DNA of 36,514 bases, taken from positions 1 through 36,514 of the forward strand of contig ONJS01000036.1 in NCBI GenBank assembly GCA_900318205.1. The letters run 5' to 3'. How positions within the stretch are numbered: the first letter of the stretch is position 1; each line of letters begins with the position of its first letter. The stretch is from an uncultured Prevotellaceae bacterium (GTDB lineage Bacteria; Bacteroidota; Bacteroidia; Bacteroidales; Muribaculaceae). Of the stretch, positions 1-9,911 are shown piece by piece. Position numbers and translations under genes: made by a program. The notes beneath the pieces are model-generated. The model had not been told where the DNA came from. It saw nothing but the letters and a program-made list of their open reading frames with translations, and searched no databases.

Positions 1-3000
1 TACAAGCCCAGTCTGGGTAAGAACACCGAAATGACCAAGTTCATCGTTTCGACCTTTACCGAGCTCGGTTACACCGAGGATGGTGAGTGCTACGGCGTTC
101 TGAAGTGGGGTCCCGGTGAGTACCTGAACATGTGGGAGATGACCTTCCAGTTCCCCGCCGGTTTCGAGGGTGGCCAGATTGCAATCCTTTCTGAGCCTTC
201 AGTATCTGGTGACCTTGACAACCGTCCCGAGTTCGTTCCGACCGACGGTAAGGAGAGCACCCACTACTTCGACGTAACCGTTCCCGAGGTTCAGGACATC
301 GTTGCTCCCGAGCCCACCTTCGTTTGGAATGAGGAGACCTACACCATGGAGGCTGTTTGCGAGGGCCACGAGGTTACTCTGATGATCGGTGAGCAGGTTG
401 TTAGCAACCCCTACACCGTAGAGCAGACCTACGAGGATCAGGAGATCACCTTCACTGCCTTCACCGTAGCTAACGCTGACGAGGATGCCAACAGTGCCGC
501 TGTTCACAACACCGTTATGGTTCCCGCCAAGGCTAAGACTCCGTCTCAGAAGCCCGTTGTTAATGTAGACGTTACTGATACTGAGGTCATCATCACGGCC
601 ACCGGTAGTGGTGAGGTTAAGCTGTATGTAAACGGTGAGGAGATTGCTCAGCCCGTTAGAATCGACCGTCCCGAGTATGGCCAGCAGCCCCTTGAGTACG
701 TTGCTAAGGCCAGCAACCTGGACAGTGACCCCACCGGTCAGATCCAGTACGAACTTACTTGGAGCGATGAGGTAGAAGTTACCGTTCCCGTTAAGGAACC
801 CGTTTGGCAGGATGTTGCTGCTCCCGTGATCACCACTTCTCAGGACGATGACAACGTTTACGTTCACGTTGAGTGGCCTACCACCACTGGTGGCAAAAAG
901 TACAGTGGTCAGGACAGCTATGCACGTGGCGAGCAGGATTATGACGTCACTGTAGAGGCTTACACCGAGGAGAACTATCCCTACCGCGAGTCAGAGCACG
1001 CTACTTTGACCATCACCGTTCCCGCTAAGGAAGTTGTTCCCGCCGTTCTCGAAGGTGAGATCGTCTTCGGTGAGGTTAATCAGGAGAATGGTCAGTTCAC
1101 CGTTACCTACACTGGTAGCGAGGACGTAACCATCACGCTCAGTGATGAGTCCATCCTGCCCGTTCGCGATGCTTCCAAGACCTATCAGCTGCCCGCTTAC
1201 GGTACCTATGACGTAACCGCTACCGTTTCTGCTACTGGTTTCGAAAGCAGCAGCAAGGTGGCTACCCTCGTTTGGGAAGCTCCCGCTACCGAGACCACTA
1301 CCTTCGTTAAGGTGACCAGCGCTGACCAGCTCGTTGCTGGTAAGAAGTACATCATCGTTGCTGGTAACAAGGCAATGGGTGTTGCTGCTACCGGTAACTT
1401 CCTCACTGCTATCGACATCACCGGTGGTGACGAGGTAGAGGTTGGCAACGATGTTGCTATCATGACCCTGGGTGGTACTCTGGGCCACTACACCCTCGCC
1501 CTCGACGACAAGTATCTGCACGCTGTTAACAGCACCAGCTTGGACTTCGGTAATTCTACTGAGTGGGCTATCTCCGACTACAATGGCACTCTGGCCGGCT
1601 ACCGTGTAAAGCATGCTGACTACAACCGTTCCGTAAGGTACGCTTCGGGTTACAACCGCTTCGGTAACTACAGCAACAGCGACCAGAACTCTGAGTATGG
1701 CTGGATCTACGTAGAGAAGAGCGAGACTCCTGTCCTCCAGGATCTGGCTGGTACTATCGAGTTCGGTGTGCCCACCGCCGATGGTAAGGTTTCTGTTACC
1801 TATAATGGCAATGAGGCTGGTGTTGTCGTAACCGTTGAGGGTTATGACGTTGTTGACGGCATGATTCAGCTGCCCGAATATGGCACCTACACCCTGAACG
1901 CTACCGCTACTGCCGATGGTTACAATCCTCTGAATGTGGAAGGTACTGTAACCTGGAGCGCTCCCGTTCTGCCCACCCTGGGTGGCTACTTTGTATGGGG
2001 CGTTCTCGATGAGGAAGGTCACTTCACTGTTACTTACAACAACTTCGACTATGATGGTCCCTACACCCTCGTTGTTAAGGATGAGAATGGCAACGTCATG
2101 AATCCTGAGGTTGGTGATGCTGGTGAGTACTATCAGGCTGCTGAGGGTACCCACACCTACACCGTTGAGGTTACCGCTCCTGGTTATCAGGTTAAGACCG
2201 ACACCCACGAGTACACCTACACCGTTCCCACTTACGCTCCCGCGCCCATTTTGAGCTGGAACGAGGAGACCTTCACCATGACTGCTTACCTGGATAACAG
2301 GGAGTACACCAATGATGACATCGAGCTCTACATGAACAACGAGAAGGTTGAGAATCCCAAGACCGTTGCTCAGACCTACCAGCCCCAGGCACTCGAGTTC
2401 AAGGCCCGCACCATCGGTAAGGATGGCGACGAGAACAGTGAGTGGGTTTACAAGAACGTAACCGTTCCTGCAAAGGAGAAGACCGCTTCTGCCGAGCCTA
2501 CCATCAGCGTAGTTGAGGGTGCTGATGCTTATGTAATCACCGGTCAGGGTACTGGCACCGTAGTTATGTACGATGCTGAGGGCAATGAGATTGCTAACCC
2601 CTACACCGTAGAGCGCACCAACGAGACTCAGATCATCATCATCACCGTCGAGAACACCGACGCTGACACTGAGGACGTGATGTACAAGCCCACCAGCAAG
2701 ACCTTCACCGTAACCGTTCCTGCTAAGGAGGAAGTTGTTGCTCCCGCTGCTCCCGAAATCACCGTCAACACCTTCGACGACTATGTAACTCTGGGTGCTT
2801 CTGACGTTGAGGGCGCTACTGTAGTATTCTACCAGTGCGACGATGAGACCGGTGCTAACCCCCGCGAGATCGAGAATCCCACCAACTTCAACCGTGAGAC
2901 TGAGAACTACGACGTATACGTATACGCTGTAGCTACCAACGCTGCTGGCGAGACCTCAAGCGTTGTAACCAAGGTGGTTATCCCCGCTAAGGTCGTTACT

Positions 3001-3081
3001 CCTCCGGATCCCACCAGCATCAACGAGATGAACGGTGGCAAGGCCGTTGCAGGCCCAGGGTCGCCTGTTTTTTGTTATTAG
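1..3081 (+). CDS. Large repetitive secreted protein, 5' end outside window, abruptly truncated C-terminus
   Basis: The frame is open from base 1 (first internal ATG at 31), so only the 3' part, about 1,026 codons, is visible. I do not recognise a catalytic domain. The protein is an acidic chain of beta-sandwich-like modules. One module type, beginning WNEETYTM or WNEETFTM and ending VPAKxKT, occurs near residues 100-180 and 755-830, each followed by a related module (PVVNVDV / PTISVVE). Another type (GEIVFGEV, GTIEFGVP, GGYFVWGV) occurs three times between about residues 345 and 740. A distinct block starting FVKVTSADQLVAGKKY lies near residues 425-570. This looks like a cell-surface or secreted adhesin-like protein. 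The end is odd: the SINEMNGGKAVA segment resembles the lead-in to a Bacteroidales C-terminal tail, but the sequence then switches to GPGSPVFCY and stops at a TAG supplied by a tandem repeat. It may be truncated or misassembled. Coding is confident; function is unknown. Confidence 0.85.
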   Translation, partial: YKPSLGKNTEMTKFIVSTFTELGYTEDGECYGVLKWGPGEYLNMWEMTFQFPAGFEGGQIAILSEPSVSGDLDNRPEFVPTDGKESTHYFDVTVPEVQDIVAPEPTFVWNEETYTMEAVCEGHEVTLMIGEQVVSNPYTVEQTYEDQEITFTAFTVANADEDANSAAVHNTVMVPAKAKTPSQKPVVNVDVTDTEVIITATGSGEVKLYVNGEEIAQPVRIDRPEYGQQPLEYVAKASNLDSDPTGQIQYELTWSDEVEVTVPVKEPVWQDVAAPVITTSQDDDNVYVHVEWPTTTGGKKYSGQDSYARGEQDYDVTVEAYTEENYPYRESEHATLTITVPAKEVVPAVLEGEIVFGEVNQENGQFTVTYTGSEDVTITLSDESILPVRDASKTYQLPAYGTYDVTATVSATGFESSSKVATLVWEAPATETTTFVKVTSADQLVAGKKYIIVAGNKAMGVAATGNFLTAIDITGGDEVEVGNDVAIMTLGGTLGHYTLALDDKYLHAVNSTSLDFGNSTEWAISDYNGTLAGYRVKHADYNRSVRYASGYNRFGNYSNSDQNSEYGWIYVEKSETPVLQDLAGTIEFGVPTADGKVSVTYNGNEAGVVVTVEGYDVVDGMIQLPEYGTYTLNATATADGYNPLNVEGTVTWSAPVLPTLGGYFVWGVLDEEGHFTVTYNNFDYDGPYTLVVKDENGNVMNPEVGDAGEYYQAAEGTHTYTVEVTAPGYQVKTDTHEYTYTVPTYAPAPILSWNEETFTMTAYLDNREYTNDDIELYMNNEKVENPKTVAQTYQPQALEFKARTIGKDGDENSEWVYKNVTVPAKEKTASAEPTISVVEGADAYVITGQGTGTVVMYDAEGNEIANPYTVERTNETQIIIITVENTDADTEDVMYKPTSKTFTVTVPAKEEVVAPAAPEITVNTFDDYVTLGASDVEGATVVFYQCDDETGANPREIENPTNFNRETENYDVYVYAVATNAAGETSSVVTKVVIPAKVVTPPDPTSINEMNGGKAVAGPGSPVFCY

Positions 3082-3163
3082 ACTTTAGACTTTAGACACT
3101 AGACTTTAGACGTTAGACGTTAGACTTTAGACGTTAGACTTTAGACATTAGACGTTAGACGTT
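3080..3163. repeat. 7-bp tandem array, word AGACNTT (TTTAGAC), 12 copies
   Basis: Twelve consecutive heptamers are visible: AGACTTT, AGACTTT, AGACACT, AGACTTT, AGACGTT twice, AGACTTT, AGACGTT, AGACTTT, AGACATT, AGACGTT twice. There are no spacers, so this is not CRISPR. The first repeat overlaps the TAG stop codon of the preceding gene. The TTTAGNN word is related to the complementary-strand reading of the array at 17790. Confidence 0.95.
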
Positions 3164-3197
3164 AGGAGTGAGTAAACAGGGGTAAGTAGCAGGAGGT

Positions 3198-3213
3198 GAG
3201 GCACTAGTGCCTC
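3198..3213. repeat. 16-bp perfect palindrome
   Basis: GAGGCACTAGTGCCTC is its own reverse complement. It lies 35 bp past the heptamer array and just before the C-rich hairpin. Its function is unknown; it could be part of a bipartite hairpin element. Confidence 0.8.
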
Positions 3214-3219
3214 TCAACT

Positions 3220-3241
3220 CCCCCTCTAAGATTAGAGGGGG
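3220..3241. repeat. CCCCCTCTAA hairpin, dispersed C/G-rich repeat
   Basis: CCCCCTCTAA and TTAGAGGGGG form a perfect 10-bp stem with a GA loop, followed by another G-run. The CTCCCCCTCT word recurs at 9251-9280 before an analogous AGGGGCGGGG side, so it appears to be a small dispersed family. Confidence 0.75.
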
Positions 3242-3378
3242 CTGGGGGAGCGTTGATATCCCCCCGAAAGCCTATGCTATCATGCATTGTTTTAGCGTAA
3301 TTAGCTGAATTCGTGAAATTGGCATTGGCCCCGCAGGGGAGGGGACTGGGGGCGTTGGCGCCACCAGTGTCACGTTAT

Positions 3379-3404
3379 CTAGCGGCTTAGTGGCTTAGCG
3401 TGAG
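3379..3404 (+). repeat. CTTAGCGN-type short-word repeat, copy 1
   Basis: The words CTAGCGG, CTTAGTGG and CTTAGCGTGAG follow one another. This is the same unit and orientation as the copy at 5637-5668, and the inverse of the copy at 5118-5149. It sits upstream of the pyrG promoter. Confidence 0.8.
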
Positions 3405-3445
3405 TCCCGATGGCAGAACGGGAGAGCCCGCTCCGTGATTTTGCG

Positions 3446-3477
3446 TTTGGGGGATTGGGAAAAAAGTATTACCTTTG
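3446..3477 (+). promoter_or_regulatory. Bacteroidetes promoter for pyrG
   Basis: TTTG at 3446-3449 and TACCTTTG at 3470-3477, spaced by 20 bp, match the known Bacteroidetes housekeeping consensus (TTTG, 19-21 bp, TAnnTTTG). It lies about 31 bp before the GTG start of pyrG. Confidence 0.85.
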
Positions 3478-3505
3478 CAGGTTATTATATATAATAATGA
3501 GTTAA

Positions 3506-5149
<1,644 letters not shown>

Positions 5150-5207
5150 AAGTGGCTGTCGCAGAACTATAAAACGAGATTTATATTGGAGCTAAGTCTA
5201 TTACAAG

Positions 5208-5612
5208 ATGTGTGAGCAAAAGGTTTGGGCTGACGATGGAACAAAACCGATTCTGGATAGCATCTTTGAGGTGTACAAGAATTTAGGTCCAGGATTGTTG
5301 GAGTCAGTATATGAAAAGGCCTTGATGATGGAGTTGGCTTCACGAGGCATGACAGTTAAGAATCAAGTGCCTGTCAGGGCTTATTACAAGGGTATCGATT
5401 TACAGATGGATTTCAGGCTTGATATCCTTGTAAATGATACAGTGGTGATTGAATTAAAATCGGTTGAGCAGTTACTCCCCGTTCATGAGAAGCAACTACT
5501 CACTTATCTGAAATTGGCTGATAAGCAATTGGGATTGCTGGTGAACTTTAATGAGAGTTATCTCAAGAGAGGAATCAAACGGATTGTAAATGGCTATAAA
5601 GAAGAAAATTAG
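5208..5612 (+). CDS. GxxExxY protein (PDDEXK_3 family)
   Basis: A 134-residue protein of the GxxExxY family, named for the motif seen here as GLLESVY near residues 30-36. The family is assigned to the PD-(D/E)XK nuclease-like fold. Core residues fit: an Asp in FRLDILV, then IELKS (the E-x-K element), then HEKQLLTYLKL, which resembles the Gln/Tyr helix. Cellular function is not established for the family, and nuclease activity here is inference from fold. The gene is visibly richer in A+T than its neighbours and is bracketed by inverted CTTAGCGN repeats (5118-5149 and 5637-5668), which suggests acquisition as a small cassette. The ATG is the only good start; a GGAG lies about 17 bp upstream, which is rather far. 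No partner toxin, antitoxin or methylase gene is adjacent. Confidence 0.85.
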   Translation: MCEQKVWADDGTKPILDSIFEVYKNLGPGLLESVYEKALMMELASRGMTVKNQVPVRAYYKGIDLQMDFRLDILVNDTVVIELKSVEQLLPVHEKQLLTYLKLADKQLGLLVNFNESYLKRGIKRIVNGYKEEN

Positions 5613-5636
5613 AACTAACCGAAGAATGAAATAAAT

Positions 5637-5668
5637 TAAAACTTAGCGTCTTAGCGACTTAGCGTGAG
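5637..5668 (+). repeat. CTTAGCGN-type short-word repeat, copy 3
   Basis: CTTAGCGT, CTTAGCGA and CTTAGCGTGAG occur in tandem after a TAAAA. It starts 25 bp after the GxxExxY stop and ends 44 bp before yidC. It pairs as an imperfect 32-bp inverted repeat with 5118-5149. Confidence 0.85.
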
Positions 5669-5712
5669 CATTTTCCGCCGATGGTCGATGACGCAGAATG
5701 TAGAAACTGAAT

Positions 5713-7797
5713 ATGGACAAGAATTCATTGATTGGAATGTTGCTGATGGGTGTCGTCATCTTTGGCTTCATGTGGCTACAGCAGCCCAGCGAGGCTGAGT
5801 TGGCCGAGCGTCAGCGACAACTTGACTCGATCGCCGCAGCAGAGAAGGTCGAGCAAAACAACATCGCTGAAGGAGTAGTCGATACACTCTCCAGCTCCGA
5901 TGTGTCACACCTGACCAGCGTCCTGCAGAACATGCCTGCCGACAATGCCGCTATCAACAGCGAGGGTGTGCTGCTTTCACTCAAGGACGGTAAAATCACC
6001 GGTACGGTGACCGTCAGGGACACCACCGTACAGTGGGATGAGGTAACGGCAACTACCAGCGCCAACCCCGCCATTCACAACCTTGCTGTCCAGGCTGTGC
6101 AGCGCGCACTCGACACCTATGCCAAGAATGGTTCCTTTGCGGCATCGCTCACGGGTACCGAAGAGTTGGTCACCCTCGAGAACGACTCGCTGAAGCTGGA
6201 ACTCAGCACCAAGGGTGGTATGATTGCCAGCGCCACGCTCAAGGGCTACAAGACCTACAATTCGCCGAAGATGGTGCTCTTTAACAAGGGTGACAACGAA
6301 TATAGCTTCACCCTGAGCAACAACACGCAGCGTTTTGAGACCAAGAACTTCTTCTTTGAACCCAAGAAGATCAATGACAGCACCGTGCTGATGAACCTCC
6401 AGCTCGAGGGTGGTGCCCAGTGGGGACTGAAATATACCCTCGTGCCCGGCAGCTACATGGTGCGCATGGAGATGGTACAGAAGGATATGACAAAGGTTAT
6501 CCCCTTGAACATCAACCTTGTGGACTTTGACTGGCACCAGAAGATCTCGCGCCATGAGTTTGGCAAGACCTTTGAGGAGCGCTGGAGCGGCATCTGCTAC
6601 AAGTTTGCCGGCAAGGATGGTGACGTCAAGACGACTAGCGAGAGTGGCAACGACGAGAAGGAGATTACCGACAAGCTCAAATGGGTGAGTGCCAAGAACC
6701 AGTTCTTCTCCACTGTGCTGATTACCGACAGCGTCTTCTCGACCGCCAAGATGACCAGCATTGCCACCGAGAAGGATGCGCCCGACTATGAGCAGTACCT
6801 CAAGGACGTGAATATCCACACCATGGTGCCCTATTCCAGTGACAAGGCAGCGCCTGCCTCGTTCTACTTCTACCTGGGCCCCAACCGCTACAAGACCTTG
6901 TCAAGCTACGACAAGTACTCCCCCAAGGAGGATCTGAAACTCACGCGCCTCATCCCGCTGGGATGGACGCTCTTCCGCTGGATCAATGCTGGTGTCATCA
7001 TTCCCGTATTTGACTGGCTGGGTAAGTTCATCAGCAACTACGGTATCATTATCCTGGTGCTCACGTTCCTCATCAAGATGGTGCTGTGGCCCTTGACCTA
7101 CAAGAGCTATGTCTCACAGGCCAAGATGCGTATCCTCGCCCCCGATATTGCCAAGATCAACGAGAAGTATCCCAATCAGGAGGATGCCCTCAAGAAGCAG
7201 CAGAAGACGATGGAACTCTATCGTCAGGCAGGTGCCAGCCCCATGGGTGGCTGTCTGCCCATGATGCTCCAGATGCCTATCCTCATTGCGATGTTCACCT
7301 TCTTCCCCTCATGTATCGAGCTGCGAGGCCAGTCCTTCCTTTGGGCTAATGACTTGAGCGCCCCCGACAAGATTATCGAGTGGGGTACTAACATCCCCAT
7401 CATTTCCAGTCTGCTGGGTAACCACCTGAGCCTCTTCTGCTTGTTGATGACCGGAACCAATATCCTTTACAACTACATCACCAGCAAGTCGCAGGCCTCG
7501 TCACAGTCGATGCCGGGTATGAAGATCATGCTCTACCTCATGCCGTTGATGTTCTTCTTCTGGTTCAACAACTATGCGTCGGGCCTGAGCTACTACTACT
7601 TCATTGCTCTGCTCATGACCATCGCCCAGACCTACATCAGCCGTATGTTCATCACCGAGGACAAGGTGCGTGCCACCATGGCTGCCAACGCTGCCAAGCC
7701 CAAGAAAAAATCCAAATGGATGGCCCGCCTCGAGGAGGCCCAGAAGTTGCAGCAACAACAGCAGCAACGCCAGCAGGGTAAGGGTAAACGTCGCTGA
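5713..7797 (+). CDS. yidC: Membrane protein insertase YidC
   Basis: Inner-membrane insertase that places proteins into the membrane alone or with SecYEG. The layout is typical of a Gram-negative YidC: an N-terminal transmembrane anchor (residues about 5-21, LIGMLLMGVVIFGFMW), a large periplasmic beta-domain (about 60-400), then the conserved insertase core from about residue 416 (WINAGVIIPVFDWLG) to about 627 with the usual five hydrophobic segments. The core includes the amphipathic region near KMRILAPDIAKINEKYP and the MGGCLPMMLQMPI segment. The C-terminal tail from about residue 660 is strongly basic and glutamine-rich (KPKKKSKW, Q-runs, GKGKRR), as expected for ribosome contact. At 694 residues it is somewhat long. 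A mirrored ACAAC/GTTGT array follows the stop codon directly. Confidence 0.96.
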   Translation: MDKNSLIGMLLMGVVIFGFMWLQQPSEAELAERQRQLDSIAAAEKVEQNNIAEGVVDTLSSSDVSHLTSVLQNMPADNAAINSEGVLLSLKDGKITGTVTVRDTTVQWDEVTATTSANPAIHNLAVQAVQRALDTYAKNGSFAASLTGTEELVTLENDSLKLELSTKGGMIASATLKGYKTYNSPKMVLFNKGDNEYSFTLSNNTQRFETKNFFFEPKKINDSTVLMNLQLEGGAQWGLKYTLVPGSYMVRMEMVQKDMTKVIPLNINLVDFDWHQKISRHEFGKTFEERWSGICYKFAGKDGDVKTTSESGNDEKEITDKLKWVSAKNQFFSTVLITDSVFSTAKMTSIATEKDAPDYEQYLKDVNIHTMVPYSSDKAAPASFYFYLGPNRYKTLSSYDKYSPKEDLKLTRLIPLGWTLFRWINAGVIIPVFDWLGKFISNYGIIILVLTFLIKMVLWPLTYKSYVSQAKMRILAPDIAKINEKYPNQEDALKKQQKTMELYRQAGASPMGGCLPMMLQMPILIAMFTFFPSCIELRGQSFLWANDLSAPDKIIEWGTNIPIISSLLGNHLSLFCLLMTGTNILYNYITSKSQASSQSMPGMKIMLYLMPLMFFFWFNNYASGLSYYYFIALLMTIAQTYISRMFITEDKVRATMAANAAKPKKKSKWMARLEEAQKLQQQQQQRQQGKGKRR

Positions 7798-7804
7798 TTA
7801 TCAG

Positions 7805-7891
7805 ACAACTAGGACAACTTAATGGACAACAAGAACAACCAGTTATTTTTAAATAATGTTGTCTGAGTTGTTTGAAAGTTGTTCAAGTTGT
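7805..7891. repeat. Mirrored short-word array, four ACAAC then four GTTGT
   Basis: ACAAC occurs at 7805, 7814, 7826 and 7835, and GTTGT at 7858, 7867, 7878 and 7887, with steps of 9, 12, 9 and 9, 11, 9. The two halves can fold onto each other around an A/T centre. The array begins seven bases after the yidC stop codon. It may act as a terminator or be a repeat element of the same general class as the other arrays. Confidence 0.8.
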
Positions 7892-7976
7892 TTGAAAAAA
7901 AGAGTGGGTAATGCAACCTTTTGGAATGCTGATGTGTCTAACAGGTGAGTAAAAAACAATTTTAAAGCCTAAAATT

Positions 7977-8423
7977 ATGTACATCCACAATTGCCCCGAG
8001 TGCGGGAAGCAATACAGCACTCAAGAGAAAGTGAATCGTGTGAAGTGCCCCTATTGTGGCGCAGAGACCAACGTATCCTACGCTGATCAGGATCAGCAGA
8101 CCGCCAATCAGCAGTGGCGTCAATATGCCAGCCAGGCAGGCGATGCCCTTGATAGCGTGTTCAACAACGGCCCTTCAGGCAAGAGCCGTGGTGTTGCCGG
8201 GTTGCTCGCCCTGTTGATGGGTGCCCTGGGATTGCACTACTTCTATCTCGGCAAGTCTACCGCCGGTATCGTGTTCCTGATCATCTTCTTCCTGTCGTGT
8301 GGCATACTGGGTGTTGTGACCCAGGTCATTTCAGTCATCCAGGCTGTCCTGTTCTTTACCAGTTCACAGCAGGAATTTGAGCAGAAGTGGGTTTATTGCC
8401 CAAGTAATTTCCCGTTATTCTAA
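7977..8423 (+). CDS. TM2 domain protein with N-terminal zinc ribbon
   Basis: Small membrane protein of 148 residues. Cys6, Cys9, Cys24 and Cys27 form two CxxC knuckles (NCPECGK, KCPYCGA), typical of a zinc ribbon. A linker rich in Gln and Asp follows. From about residue 63 there is a TM2 domain: a first hydrophobic helix (GVAGLLALLMGALGLHYFYLG) broken by the characteristic G-x-HYFYLG turn, then a second pair of hydrophobic stretches. TM2 proteins have no settled biochemical role. It lies 14 bp or less upstream of the GH25 gene, so the two are likely cotranscribed. No promoter matching the consensus was found. Confidence 0.85.
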   Translation: MYIHNCPECGKQYSTQEKVNRVKCPYCGAETNVSYADQDQQTANQQWRQYASQAGDALDSVFNNGPSGKSRGVAGLLALLMGALGLHYFYLGKSTAGIVFLIIFFLSCGILGVVTQVISVIQAVLFFTSSQQEFEQKWVYCPSNFPLF

Positions 8424-8431
8424 CGCCCTGA

Positions 8432-9199
8432 TTGTATGTGAGTAAACGACAAGTGCAGACAAGACCCGACTTTATCAAGTGGCTGCTTCTCGCTGGAGCG
8501 GCTGCACTTGTCGCATTGGTAGGGGCATACTTCATCTGGCACTATGTGCTGCCTCACTCGGTCAACGTGGACCGTTATCGTTACCCTATAGCAGGCATTG
8601 ATGTCTCCAAGCACAACGGCGACATCGATTATGACAAGGTGCGCGATGACGACTACCAGTTTGTGTTCATCAAGGCGAGCGAAGGCAAGACCTATAAGGA
8701 CCCGGCATTTGACCGCAACCATCGTGATGCGAGCAAGGCCGGGCTTAAGGTGGGTGCCTATCATTTCTTCCGCAAGAACCGCACTGGACAGGAGCAGGCC
8801 GACAATTTCCTGTCAGCCATCAAGGGGAAAACGTTTGACCTGCCGTTGGTTATCGATTTGGAGGACGATTGGGGCAACGGAGCCGCCGTTAGCCGCAAGA
8901 CGGCCATTGAGCGTGTCATGACAATGATTGACATCCTCCACAAGAAAGGTTATCAGGTGATGATCTACACCAACCTTGACGGCTATGAGAAATATTACCA
9001 GAACATGCTGGTGGACTGTGACTTGTGGCTTTGTTCTTTCACCAGCCCTGATCTGCTGCCGCATTTGCCCCACAGCATCCAGCAGTTCAGCCACGAGGGC
9101 AACGTCGCCGGTGTCAAGGGCGATGTGGACCTGAACGTCTTTCGTGGCAGTAAGAGCGAGTGGAATGACTTCCTAGACGAAGTGAAACAACCAGGATAA
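8432..9199 (+). CDS. GH25 family lysozyme-like protein
   Basis: Probable cell-wall muramidase (hydrolysis of MurNAc-GlcNAc bonds) anchored by an N-terminal transmembrane helix (about residues 17-40). The GH25 fold is shown by GIDVSKHNGDIDYDKV near residue 52, FVFIKASEG, KVGAYHFFR, and the VIDLEDDW segment near residue 141 carrying the catalytic Asp/Glu pair, then VMIYTN. About 255 residues is normal for a single-domain GH25. There is no in-frame ATG at the 5' end: the candidates are TTG at 8432 and GTG at 8438 (then SKRQVQTRPDF), and I cannot decide between them. It starts 8 bp after the TM2 gene. It could remodel the cell's own wall or attack competitors; the sequence does not settle this. 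Confidence 0.88.
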   Translation: MYVSKRQVQTRPDFIKWLLLAGAAALVALVGAYFIWHYVLPHSVNVDRYRYPIAGIDVSKHNGDIDYDKVRDDDYQFVFIKASEGKTYKDPAFDRNHRDASKAGLKVGAYHFFRKNRTGQEQADNFLSAIKGKTFDLPLVIDLEDDWGNGAAVSRKTAIERVMTMIDILHKKGYQVMIYTNLDGYEKYYQNMLVDCDLWLCSFTSPDLLPHLPHSIQQFSHEGNVAGVKGDVDLNVFRGSKSEWNDFLDEVKQPG

Positions 9200-9250
9200 G
9201 TATAAGGAATAGAGATGATTGCAAGTGTAAGAAATAATCAGGTGATGAAT

Positions 9251-9280
9251 TCCTCCCCCTCTCAGGTGAGAAGGGGCGGG
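9251..9280. repeat. C/G-rich hairpin repeat, second copy
   Basis: CTCCCCCTCTCA, GG, then TGAGAAGGGG form an imperfect stem resembling the hairpin at 3220-3241. It lies between the GH25 gene and the next real start codon. An upstream ATG at 9215 would read through it, giving an unlikely N-terminus. Confidence 0.6.
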
Positions 9281-9289
9281 GCAGTATTA

Positions 9290-9883
9290 ATGCAATGCAG
9301 GCTCTTGGCCATCTTGTTGATGATGGTGATCCTGGGCACGGTGGACGCATCGGCGACCGTCTATAACTGGAGCCGATATGACCTCTCGTTTGAGACTCCC
9401 GAGGATGGCTTTGTCACTTTCAACTCCCCCACGCGCTTTGAGATTCAGTGGGAGGACATGGTGATGACCGTTCAGCTCTATAGCAAGGACAAGGGTGACG
9501 AGAAAAAGATGCTGACCGAGAATCTGCAACGCAAGGCTCTGGGATACAGCATGTATGACCTGCATGACGGCAAGATCAAGGTGAAAGGCTTCAAGAAGAC
9601 TTACAGCATCGACGGCACCATGCCCGATGGGTCGCGTGCCATCATCGCCGATATTGTCTCCAAGCACCAGAACCTCATCATTGAGGTGACGGTCAACTAC
9701 ATCTACGGCAATCGCGAAATCGTCGAGGACATGATCAAGAGTTTTGCCGAGAACAAGAAACAACAACCCAACCATGAACGCAAGCGCCAGAAGGTGCAGA
9801 CGCGTCAGCAAGCCGAGCAGGAAAAGGCTAAACAGCAGGAACAGAAGAAGCCTGCCCGCAAGGAAAAACTCTATGATGCATGA
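9290..9883 (+). CDS. Secreted protein of unknown function
   Basis: I do not recognise the family. From the ATG at 9290 the product has 198 residues and opens with a clean signal peptide (MQCRLLAILLMMVILGT, probable cleavage after DASA). The in-frame ATG at 9215 would add 25 residues encoded by a C/G-rich intergenic repeat before the signal peptide, so I reject it. The mature part has alternating beta-strand character (FVTFNSPTRFEIQWEDMVMT, IIEVTVNYIYG), and the last 45 residues are a highly charged Lys/Gln helix. The signal peptide, position before the DUF3078 gene and 28-bp gap suggest an envelope protein expressed with it. Confidence 0.8.
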   Translation: MQCRLLAILLMMVILGTVDASATVYNWSRYDLSFETPEDGFVTFNSPTRFEIQWEDMVMTVQLYSKDKGDEKKMLTENLQRKALGYSMYDLHDGKIKVKGFKKTYSIDGTMPDGSRAIIADIVSKHQNLIIEVTVNYIYGNREIVEDMIKSFAENKKQQPNHERKRQKVQTRQQAEQEKAKQQEQKKPARKEKLYDA

Positions 9884-9911
9884 AATACCTTAACCATTAA
9901 AAAGATATAGC

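Noticed and set aside
991-2208. A 405-codon minus-strand frame inside the first gene
   Set aside because: It is an antisense shadow of a repetitive gene with strong codon bias, with no promoter or domain.
3080-3163. CRISPR array
   Set aside because: The repeats are 7 bp and contiguous, with no spacers and no cas gene in the window.
9215-9289. Upstream ATG giving 25 extra residues on the secreted protein at 9290
   Set aside because: The extension is encoded by a C/G-rich repeat and would place the signal peptide inside the protein.
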